64,000 bases of DNA from Rhopalosiphum padi. Its lineage: Eukaryota > Arthropoda > Insecta > Hemiptera > Aphididae. The stretch is taken from positions 19,540,865 to 19,604,864 of the forward strand of contig NC_083599.1 of the NCBI RefSeq assembly GCF_020882245.1, written 5' to 3'. The first letter of the stretch is position 1. Each line of letters begins with the position of its first letter. A model generated the notes under the pieces. That model was not told the DNA's origin, searched no databases, and saw only the letters and a program-made list of their open reading frames with translations. Both the position numbers and the translations under genes were made by a program. Positions 24,611 through 34,918 of the stretch are shown piece by piece.

Positions 24611-27051
24611 AGTTTTGTTTTCCTACTATATACTTTAGCTGGGTATTATAATAACTATTGGATAAATAATTGGTATATTTTAATTTTTAATATGCGCTTT
24701 TTATAAATTATTTTATATTCAAACAGTTCAGAATACCACAAATAATTAAGAAACCCAAGTATTTAACAAAACAGATAATTTATCAATTTTTAATAAAAAA
24801 CACCTAAAAATTTAGGTGCTAATTTATGCAAAGAGATATGGAAATAAAGGACTAACACAATTAAACTTGGGTGTAAGTGAATAAGGAAAAGTTAATTTAT
24901 ACAAATTGGTGTATTTAAAAAAAATGTATATTAACATCTACATACGTCGTATGCAATGATAAAGTATTTGTATACTTTTTCGAGTTATAGTTAGAGATAT
25001 TATATTATTTTAATTTCTCTCATTAAAGTCATAGGTTACAGTTTTGAAACCAATTATTTTTATTATGTTATTATAATGTTATACATTCAGGTAAATTGAA
25101 ATTTATTGAAAATAATAAAAAAAAGTCTTTATTTAGTTTCTATACAACAATTAAAATAATGCATATTGCCTCTCTAAACGATCCAAAATAATTCATTGGA
25201 TATTTGGATACCTAGGACAAAAAGTAAATATTTTCAAAATCCTATTATCGTAGGAATTCCATTTAATTCTTTTTTGAATCTTATAAAAATAAAATGTACA
25301 GATAACGCATAAATTAACGTGCCCTTCAAAATCAAAATTAATTTTATATGGAACTTACAAGTTTTAACATTTTTACTCAAACTATAGTATACCAAATACT
25401 AATATTAAAATTACAATGGCCCGCGGTATCTACCCATATTTTAGTCTCATTATAAACATGAGCAAAATAATTCATAGATTAATTCCTGTTATAATCTTAA
25501 ATTTAAGAAGAGTGTTACAAATAAATAATGTATAAACTATAATAGGTATTGTTAATCACATTAATAGACAGTGAGAATTATTAAAATTAGAGAAAGGCTG
25601 CCTAATAAAAATATTATAAATAATATTATTATTTTATTATAAATTGTCAAGTTGAACAATGTTTTATAGTAATATAACAAGCGTAATTTTAATTTTATGT
25701 AGCAGTTACATTGCAGTTATACGAGTATGTCTATTTACAATGTGGCAAATTAATAAGTTTATACGATATGTTATAAATTTAAACATGTTTATCATTATCA
25801 ATACGATAGATACGATGGATGTCCAAAAATTTAGGCTCCTATATAAATAATGTTTTTTTTCGAAAATATAGTTTGAAGAAATTTCTTATACTGACATTTT
25901 ACTTACTTTTTTTATTACTTGGCGACAAAAGTTTGAAATATCTCAAAACAATCTGCCTTTAGTGGAAAAAAAATATAATTCTTAATAAATGTTTAATTTT
26001 TAAGAGATTTGAATTTATATTTATTTGAACAATTTTAAATAAAATGTAGTAAATATAATAATTTGAATTTTATAGCTGAGTTTCTATAAATAAACTGTAA
26101 ACAAGCATTGAACGTTTCTATGAGTTGTATTTCAATGATAATCGACAAATTTTATTTTTTTCATGCTTTTGGCTTTCTGTGATAGATATATTTAACTTAA
26201 TTATTATTTTTTTGTTCGTATAACTGATTTGATTTTTAAATATGTAATAATATAATATGATATTATCATAATTACAAAACTGATATTTTTATAAAAGTAA
26301 TACGTATAACATTTGTTATATGCTATATACAAATATAAATACTTACTATACTTTAATAATATGCACTACCTATACAATTGACTACCACTAAAATATACAC
26401 TTGAAAGTCAACACTTTTCTTCTCCGTTCAAATTATTATTTATTAATAAAATAACACAAGATAATTAGTTGATATTCATCATAAACACGAACGAACTCAA
26501 GTAAAAAATAATTAAAAACTATCTTCCGTAAAGAAAAATTTTAAATATATTAATTATTTATTATTCTAGATCTATAAACTAAGCTTATCTTTTAATTGAT
26601 AAAAAAAATCACTTTCACAAGTGCTCAAACATTTAGATACGGTAAAATTATTCATAAAGGAACAGAAATCCTTCCCTTGACCAAGTTATACTGTAGTCTT
26701 ATAAAAATTGATTTCTTTCAAACGTTATTATAAAAGCTTATATAGGAGTTAACACTGTATTATGTAAGAGTTTAGCGTTCCCTCAGTAGATATTAATACA
26801 TCCTATAGAATTACAATTAATATATATTTTCAATAGAAAATGGCATACTTACCTAACATTTGAAAAAAAAACTATTAATAACCTAATATTATTTTAAATA
26901 AATTTAATTAGTTTCCTTATTTTGTCAATGCCCAATGATGTCACTTGTACAGTTTGCAAGGACAGCAAAAATTGAGGTTTCATACTTTCATACAGTATAG
27001 ATACCTAATTATTACTTACACTTAAAAATATCGCTGATACATAGCACTATA
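24611..27051. other. Intergenic, AT-rich
   Basis: Between the Osiris 3' end and a hAT MITE. No gene or bounded element seen; the frame at 25659-25850 is AT-driven. Confidence 0.6.
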
Positions 27052-27059
27052 GCAGTATT

Positions 27060-27233
27060 CAGTGGCGTAACTGGGAAAAAATCTAGGGGGGGCAATGTAT
27101 AATGAATGTAATATATTTATTATTATCAAAACCCTGACACCCCTCCCCCACCGGTTAAAATATATACCTTTAGCTTTCAAAAAATTGTCAGGGGGGCAAG
27201 TGCCCCCACTTGCCCCCCACAATTACGCCACTG
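27060..27233. mobile_element. hAT-type MITE (174 bp) with perfect 8-bp TSD
   Basis: Inverted ends CAGTGGCGTAA (11 bp identical on both sides), flanked by GCAGTATT at 27052-27059 and 27234-27241. Inside is a perfect 12-bp hairpin stem (27191-27202 with 27207-27218) around a CCCC loop, made of G and C runs. There is no coding capacity; the short open frames on both strands here are by-products. Perfect flanking repeats suggest a fairly recent insertion. Confidence 0.92.
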
Positions 27234-27543
27234 GCAGTATTATTGAACAGTGTCTCCTGGTGTCACACACAATCGAAAATTTATACTTCTATTGCAATGC
27301 ATATAGGTATTCATGAATAATAACTCTTCGTCATTTCGTCAATATGATATACTGTAATGAGTATGAGATATAAATAGTGATTATTATGTAACAAAATTAC
27401 TTTTCTCTTAGATGTACAATCGAAATAGCAAAAACCCATTTAAAATCTAGAACAGTGAATAGATACTGAACTAATAAAAAAAAAAAAACATCTTCACCAA
27501 GTTCTAGTGTATTTTAAGTTCTTAATATTTATAAAAAATTATA

Positions 27544-28138
27544 TAGTATATTCTTATTATGTTGAAGGTCGCTATTTCAAAGTTTTCGTTATATCGAATT
27601 ACATTAAATTCCCCTTGAAAAACTACTATTGGGTACACTTAATAGATTGCGTTTTGCTCTCGATAATTCGAAATAAAATCAATCGTTTTTCGATTTATCG
27701 AATACAAAAATCATATTTTTTATTACGGTAAGAAAAAAAAGATAAGCGGTACATTCAATATAATGATTGTGATTTCACGCGTTTGTAGTCATTCATATAC
27801 AATATATTATATAGTGAAATTAAAAATAAGCATAAATTATTAAATATCTTTACAATTCATTTTTAAATTCTTACAAATACAAAAGTAATATTAAACAAAC
27901 TTTAATGACAGATTTAAAAAAAAATTATTTATTCATTATTTTAGTTTATTGATATGTATGTAGTATTAGTAGTTTAAGTATTAAAACTATGCATGAAACT
28001 ATAACATGAAAAAGTTTGAGATAAATAATTCCTTAAAATTATTTATCAATTTTTCAATATTTTAAGAATTTTAATAAAACTCGATATCTCGATCTTTTTT
28101 CTGTTACTCTTGAGATTCGACATAACGAGAATCCATTT
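27544..28138. mobile_element. pogo/Tigger-like MITE, copy A
   Basis: Left end TAGTATATTCTTATTATG resembles the left end of copy B at 62661 (CAGTAGATTCTTATTATG). The right end GACATAACGAGAATCC is a diverged inverted copy of it (about 15 of 20). The interior shares long stretches with copy B, including GATTTCACGCGTTTGTAGTC and AAAACTCGATATCTCGA. Terminal arms contain inverted TCGTTATRTCGAA words. Older than copy B, since its terminal CAGT has decayed. No transposase seen. Confidence 0.65.
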
Positions 28139-30781
28139 TATAAGAAAAAAATATTTAATTTGTTAACGTAGAAATTTTAAAGTTATAATTTGCGCAGTAT
28201 AGATTCTATCTTCAGGAACTAAGTTATTAGATATGACTAGGTTAAGTATTAATATACATATGACACATAATTTAAAAAGATTAAAAAAATGTCACTACTT
28301 ACAGAATTAAAAAATTCGTTGTTATATGCTAATTTTTGGGAAAAATATTAGCTGAAAACTCGGGTTTTAGAATTTATTGTTCTACAGATTCATTGATTAT
28401 GTAATCATAAAAATGAAAAATATCCAAAAAAGTAACATATTTAGTCTTTTTAAAAAATCTTATTTAAAATTGTATTTTGCATAGATTCGAGTAGGAACGA
28501 TGTAACTATTTGCATGTGAAACTATTTAAAAAGTATTTATGATTTTTACCGTTTTTACAATTTTATGTAGGATATAGCTAAGTTGCCTTATATCATTTAT
28601 AATTTTAATAAACGCACATTTTTTATGATAATTTTTCAAGATCTCATTCGCATTCCACTTCTCTTCAAAAAAATATACACTTGAGTTTAAATGGAAAAAA
28701 ATAATTAAAAATAACTGTTGTCTACTTATATAATACGATTACAATTATTTTAATTGTATACATTTAATGTACTTACTTATAATGATATAACGTGTTGAAA
28801 TATTGCAGTTATTGTCTAGTATAGTTGTAGGACGTAGGTATGAATTAGTCTGTTTTACAATTACAATTAATTATTACAATTATAATTTATGGTTAAGTCA
28901 CATCACTAAGTGTATTTAGTTGGTACACGGTAAATTAATTAATTTTCAATTTGTATAATTTAACGGATGATTTGTTTATTTGTGTGATTGTATTAGACAT
29001 TTAATTTTTTTTTGTTAATTAAAGAAATACGTAAATTTTTACGTATTTTAATGGTGATATACAATATGGCTATACTGAGGGAGAAGCCTAGCGGTATATT
29101 ATAGGATACCTATTAAAAGATGAATTTAATTTGAAGATTAAAACCTGTTCAGTTCGATGCTTTGAATCCAATAGTTGTGCAGGTTAGGTATCCGTTTGTC
29201 GTATATTTCCAATGGCGCCACTGCTATTGGTTTACGAAAAAATTGTATACAAATTATTACACAAGTTCAAAAACAACACAAAAAGACGGGTGCCCGGTAA
29301 TATTTTCCAACATTATTTATTGTGGTAATGATTACCTAACCTGGTAAATAATCGTAAACACCGTAACTGCGAATCGACGATGATTTGCCATAAAGTTGTG
29401 CAAAGAAAACGGTATGCATGGCGCACTCTGGTTTCAAGCTCATGATTCAGTTGCTAAATTTGGTTTAGTTTATAATTTATGATTTATTGTTTTGATAATA
29501 CTTTTATGAATATTTCTTTTTCAAATGATCAGCTATAAGGTAATACAATAATACTTGGTGTCCTATTATTTATATTACAATATTAGTATGTTACTCAACA
29601 GCCATCACAACATTCAACGTAAGTAATACATTTTCAGAAACTACAATACCTTTTTGTAATTTATTATTTTTATTAGTGCTTTACTTAGTATATTTAAATA
29701 TATATATTTAGGTCTATGATTTAAATAGTCTTGAAATATTTTGTACAATTTTCTGACTTATTATTAGTTATTGCCGTTATTGGATCGTAAAATAAAAATA
29801 ATATATTTAATCAGAATTACGAAGAAGAAGAAGTTAAATAGGCAATTTCTTAAGCTTGCCCTATGTTTTATTCACTATACATACCGCCTTTTAATGTTTA
29901 TTTATTTTCCTACTTGTCTTGTAGCTTGATAAGGAAGAATACTTCTACGTTTTCATTGAATACAACTTACTATTTCTATAAACCAATTAATTTTACTTTT
30001 GGCTTTATAAATACCAGTTTCAACAAGTTTAAAATATATTTTCTTGATGTTCTATAATATTTTGTTATTTTTACACAATCAAATAGTTGATTGTCGTGTA
30101 ATATTTTTCCAAGTTATCAGATATCAGTAAGTTAATCACTAATCAATAAATTGACGAAGCTGCTTATAAATTACAAAAAAAAAACAATATAAATAGGTAC
30201 TTAAAAAATATAATTTAGGTATTTTAATTACTTTTAAAAATAAATAAAAATTACAGATTACATATATATTTAAGATATATGCCACTATTCTGATCCTATG
30301 ACAATGTCAGGTTATTGACTTTGTTTGAGTTAAAAAAAAAGTATATTTTAATTGTTTGTATTATATTTACAAAATAAAATGCTATTTTGAATATCTACTT
30401 CAACAATATAAAGTGTAATTATATTAAATCCTATCCAGATTGTAATTGTTAAATTCAACAATCTTTTTGACAATAACTTTTTATGAAAATTAATATTATT
30501 AGAAATAATTTGAATTGTCCACTCCAGTACTCCACGTCACTAATATTATACTTCAAATCATCAATGTCTGTTAAATGTTTGAATACACAATAATTTATAA
30601 TTATTAATATTTTTAAATTTTTAATACTATTATAAGAGATACTTTTTACTATTTATAAGTTCTAATCCTTATCTATGTATTTATGATGTTTTCAATTATA
30701 AGACCAATAGGGCTCGCTAAAAAAATGAATACAACATAAAATATTTTAGTAAAATGAAATGTTATTAATTCACAAAATAAT
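28139..30781. other. Intergenic, AT-rich
   Basis: Downstream of the RYamide gene. No gene recognised; open frames at 29162 and 29863 are unremarkable. A 17-base segment between an AG and GTAAGT near 29602-29618 is too short to support. Confidence 0.5.
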
Positions 30782-30787
30782 TTTATT
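30782..30787 (-). terminator. Poly(A) signal of the RYamide gene
   Basis: AATAAA on the - strand about 95 bases after the stop codon, the first such signal downstream. Confidence 0.5.
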
Positions 30788-30881
30788 ATAATTGCTTAAA
30801 ATTCTAGTCATAATAATATTCAGATCAATTATTAAATGTATATATTTTAATCTAGGCTATTGAGGAAAATGACTAACAATT

Positions 30882-30963
30882 TTAAATGATTATGTCGTTG
30901 TCGGGCTTCATCTGAGTTTTATCATCGACATAATTCAGATTCGAGCATGCTGTAGGTTGGATC
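30882..30963 (-). CDS. RYa: RYa coding exon 4: C-terminus and stop
   Basis: Starts after ATTTTATTAAAACAG, across a 73-base intron. Completes Arg114 and encodes 26 more residues (IQPTACSNLNYVDD...) to the TAA at 30884-30882. It has no family signature of its own, but the intron size, phase and splice sites are good. The alternative is that exon 3 is terminal. Confidence 0.65.
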
Positions 30964-33900
30964 CTGTTTTAATAAAATAATTGTTGTACCTACATTAATG
31001 AAACACATTTTACCAAAATTAATTAACTATATTTACCTTTTGCAACGAAGTAAATTAGGTAATCCTGTAAAATCACAATATATACCATAGGATGGCAAAC
31101 AAAGTGTAAAATAGTAAGGATCTGAAAAAAATTAAATAAACCAATTTTTAGTTTTAAAAATTATAGACTTCTTATAAATAATTGTGTATATTTGAGTACT
31201 TTTAAGTGTATTATTTCAAGATATTAATAATTTCTTTAGTTAAATAAAAAGTGTTTTCTTAAGAATTGAATAGTACAATTTTCGCGTTTGTATTTTTTTT
31301 TTATTATTTAAACGATTACAGTAAGAATCACATTGTGAGGTATTTTGTATTAAAGTTGTTTAATTTATTATTAAAAATATATTCAATACAAATCGAAACA
31401 ATATAAAAAAGTTGTAAATTTCAAATGCTTATAAAAATATAAAATGATCTAGAAACTACTTTCAAAATTGAAAATCTAAACCTTTTTTGTGATATAAAAC
31501 CAGACACAAAAAATACGTATTTATTTTCTTAATAGTATAAATTTTAAATTTTGTAAAATTTTCAAATACTAAATATTTATCGATATAAATAAAGTGAAAT
31601 ATGAATATTTTTTTTAAGTTTAATATTCAAATTTTAACTAACGATTTGATGTTAGACTTATTTATGTATATTTTTAATATTTATAAAATGATACGTTTTG
31701 AATTAAAATGAAATAAAATAATTTTATATTTATAAATATCAGTTATTAAATTATTATATTTATAAGTATTATTTTATTGTTTTAATACATTAAGAAATGC
31801 ATACAAATGTATAAAAATATTTTACCTGTAATTGAGTTAGTACTTCGTTTACCATACCTTGATATGTAAAAACCTCTTTCTATCCTAGGTGGTACATTGT
31901 CCACTGATCGTGTTTTTACCATGGTAGCATACCGAATATCTTAAAATATCAAAATATCATTATAATAATGGATTCCATTTATTCTTGAAAAAGTAAACAT
32001 ATTATAAATAGGTATAATAATAAACTAAAAAGTTTAATAGGCATTATATATTACATCAGTCATTAATGTTAATTTTTTTAATAATGATCAAATATTACTT
32101 AAGCTAAATATGTATAAAATACTAAAAATAATTCCAATTATATAAAAAATAAAACTGTTATTACATATATTTCTAATAGTACAAGAGCGTATAGCCTTAT
32201 ATATTGAAACATTTATGTTTATTCATCACGTGTCATGTTTTTGTCACGCTTTTGCTATTTTAGAAAATAAAAAGATTAAACGTAACTTTGTAAGAAAAAA
32301 AATATATCTTAGGTGTTACTGATTAGATTAATGTGATTTTTGATGTTTTTAAGCATTTTGAACTATTTTTTTTTCTACCAAATCTATTATTGTAATATAA
32401 ACCAGCACGTTGGTATAAGTATTCTATGATCTGAATGTTAGATATTGTTAAATGTATAATATAATATACACGTTGACTACCATTTTTATATTTTCAAATA
32501 ATTAAATAAGTGATAAAAATACTTCAATTTGAATGAAAAAGTATTAACCATTCTGAAAATTATGAATCACACTGTACAGCATATAACACTATACAACTTT
32601 TAAAACTGTAAGAAATACATTTTTTAAATACATATTTTTCAGAGTATTTTTTGCAATTGCTAAGGGCATTCAAAGCACAGCCCCAATGACAAACGTATTT
32701 TGAACTACCATACCATTAAACTAAAAATAAAACTCAAAAACTTTAAAAACAAATCTTATTACAGCTATATATCCAATTTAAATCCTGGATATAGCTATCT
32801 CCTGAAAGCTACTAAGAAATTACTTGACCATATTATTGTAGAAACTACGCTTCCGCCCACCACTTCGTCGAGCGGTTATCTCCAAAATTATAGATGACAA
32901 AGAAAAATGCAATGTATTTTTTCTCACAGACATCTCTTTTCGGTCTTTAGTCCTCAAAATATCCAATCTAACCCTTATATACTAAAAGTCAAAGAATAAT
33001 ATAAATATGTTTTCGTACTACATAAGTTATATTAAGCTTTAGATTACTGGAAAAAACGCAAATTTTGGTAATACCGTAGCATATTATTTACTATATATAT
33101 ATTATATATAAAATATAAATAATTATGAAATAAATATGGCTGTACAAGTATAATTAAATATGATTAAATACCCATAAATTATAATAATAAGGTAGGTAAA
33201 TGGATGCCGCTCTACTATACATTAGGTGTCGAATGGGTCACTGTTATAGGCGTGTTAAATTTGAATTCAATGATATATTATTGTATATTAAACACGATTC
33301 TGAACGGAGATGGTCTATCGCCTATATAAATATAAATATATTTCATGATATATTTGTTCGATATACCTATACATAGCATAATCTTATACATGAAAGTAAT
33401 TAAGATTAACTTAAAATTTCGTATTACACAAAGTGTGTCGTACTACACACATGTTGGTCCTTACTAAAAGTGTAAGCAGTTTCCTAGTCCTTTCAGGTCA
33501 AGGTAATTTCTAGTCCCTGTTCGCAAATCCAAGTTCTCAAAATCATATCATATTTCCAATCAAAGATCGGATCAGATTGAACTTAATTAATTCCTATAGG
33601 TATGTCCTTTGTATACGGTTTACCACAATACAATTATTACTAAATATTGTGCTTATGCTCGTACACATCTTGTAGTCGGAAAATAGCTACCTGTTGTTTT
33701 CCTATTGAGCTATTTTTTCTTTTTATTGGTTTTATATTTAATTTATATGAGAATGTTATTTATGATTTTTGAATAGTGAATACTATAAAAAGATAATGCA
33801 ATATGAACATGATGACATGTTAATTTTTGTATTTTAGATCAAATTTATTGGAAAAGAATACATTATTTATTAATAATAAAAAATATTGTATTAGAATTGT

Positions 33901-34831
33901 CTTATTTTTAAACAAAATAAATTAGAACTGATTTTAAATGAGAAATATAGCATAGCATTGAATACAAAATTCATATACATTTCTAATTTTATTCATTATC
34001 GATTGAACGCACGCTAAGAATACAATTCATAAAATCATCATAATTAACTATTATGTTTATACTTAAACATTCGTCATAAAGGTATTTACGAACCTACCGT
34101 AATGATCGCTGTGCAGGACACTACGACTGTTTTCACATTAATTATTTAAACGACGTAGCATGCGTCCCTTTCGGCTTGATGTTGCGACGAGAAAGTAGGT
34201 GTTTAAGAAATAGAAAACTTGTATTTTAACGTACAAATAGTTTTGAAAATGTATTACTATGTAAAATAATAAAACAAATTAATATAGCTTATTGCTATTT
34301 AAAAATTACTAAGTCTGGAAGTGACTGTATGCACTCACGGTGATGGGGCTCTGCCAATGTCCACGACGAGCAATAGTTTTATATGCTAGGCGATCGAATA
34401 GTCAGTTTAAAACTGTGACTACCTTCTGGTTAACGCTATACTAATGCTCTATCCGTATTTATAAGGGACCTATATTCCTATTAATGACGGATGGTTAGAA
34501 CAGTCTAATCATATGCCTTTACATGAATTGGTAAAAACATGTTGTTTCCACCTTTTGACCCTAGGCTTTCCGTATTTCGGTCGTGCACGTACACCATATG
34601 TTGATTATTAATGCTTAGCTTATATATTATTATTTATTATAAATTATACTACTTTTATACCTATTTCTATATTAATCAACTGTTTGTACCTGGTATATGA
34701 TCACCATGTCTTTTACCAAAGCGGCCACCGGTCTGAAAGAACTTATCTGATGCTGTGGTGTTATCCGGCATTATTAACAACAATGTCGACCCAAGAATGC
34801 ATAGTACCATTATTGTTATACTCGTCGTCAT
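30882..34831 (-). CDS. RYa: RYamide neuropeptide precursor (four coding exons, 140 aa)
   Basis: Join (- strand) 34831-34690, 31939-31826, 31121-31037 and 30963-30882, with intron phases 1, 1, 2; every junction keeps the frame. RYamides are arthropod neuropeptides acting on a G-protein-coupled receptor of the NPY/NPF-related group. Seen here: signal peptide 1-27 (hydrophobic ITIMVLCILGSTLLLIM, likely cut after Thr-Thr-Ala); peptide 1 SDKFFQTGGRF (28-38) with Gly39 as amide donor and Lys40-Arg41 as cleavage site; a spacer; peptide 2 ending GFYISRY (70-76) with Gly77 and Lys78-Arg79; then a tail with Cys93, Cys101, Cys112 and Cys120. The FF/FY...R-aromatic-GKR pattern, position right after the signal peptide, and two peptides plus a Cys tail fit RYamide precursors. 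Peptide 1 ends RF, not RY. The start is chosen at 34831 because it opens the signal peptide; an in-frame Met at 34918 lies before a likely intron end (AG at 34858-34857). Confidence 0.85.
31037..31121 (-). CDS. RYa: RYa coding exon 3: cysteine tail
   Basis: 85 bases after a strong acceptor (TTTATTTAATTTTTTTCAG). Encodes Asp86 to Lys113, with Cys93, Cys101 and Cys112 in a CDFTGLPNLLRCKR context. If the donor AAAAG followed by GTAAAT were not used, the frame would stop at TAA 31035-31033, directly after Arg114. Confidence 0.8.
31122..31825 (-). other. RYa: RYa intron 2 (704 bases)
   Basis: GTAAAA...TTTTTTTCAG, AT-rich, nothing else seen. Confidence 0.8.
31826..31939 (-). CDS. RYa: RYa coding exon 2: GFYISRYamide
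   Basis: 114 bases between TATTTTAAG and GTAAAA. Encodes Asp48 (split codon) to Thr85, including a monobasic Arg-Ile-Glu-Arg before GFYISRY-GKR, so the mature peptide could start at Ile67 or Gly70. Too short to appear as an obvious ORF. Confidence 0.85.
31940..34689 (-). other. RYa: RYa intron 1 (2750 bases)
   Basis: Contains one copy of the dispersed GTGTTAAATTTGAATTCAAT repeat near 33205-33330. Two noticeably less AT-rich blocks at about 34085-34200 and 34310-34450, close to exon 1, might be regulatory; no exon is seen in them. Confidence 0.7.
33205..33330 (+). repeat. Dispersed repeat copy (RYa intron 1)
   Basis: Contains GTGTTAAATTTGAATTCAAT at 33252-33271, then an ATTATTGTATAT...ACGATTCTGAACGGAGA context. 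The 20-base core is identical at 40372-40391. Unclassified; limits approximate. Confidence 0.6.
34690..34831 (-). CDS. RYa: RYa coding exon 1: signal peptide and FFQTGGRFamide
   Basis: Codons 1-47 plus one base. Donor CCAG followed by GTACAA at 34689. Upstream, TTATTTTTTTTTAG (AG at 34858-34857) looks like a 3' splice site, implying a 5' UTR intron and a separate upstream first exon not located here. Confidence 0.85.
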
Positions 34832-34918
34832 GTTATCAACGTGACTTAATTTTTTTCTAAAAAAAAATAACATAAATAGTAATCTTTTTACACAATATTC
34901 AAGCAAGTACCTATACAT

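Noticed and set aside
27022..27316. Overlapping open frames on both strands at the 27-kb G/C-run block
   Set aside because: They run across the hAT MITE at 27060-27233 and its flanks; their length comes from its G and C runs.
34832..34918. Upstream in-frame start of the RYamide precursor
   Set aside because: Adds a basic/hydrophobic stretch before the signal peptide and spans a likely intron end (TTTTTTTTTAG).
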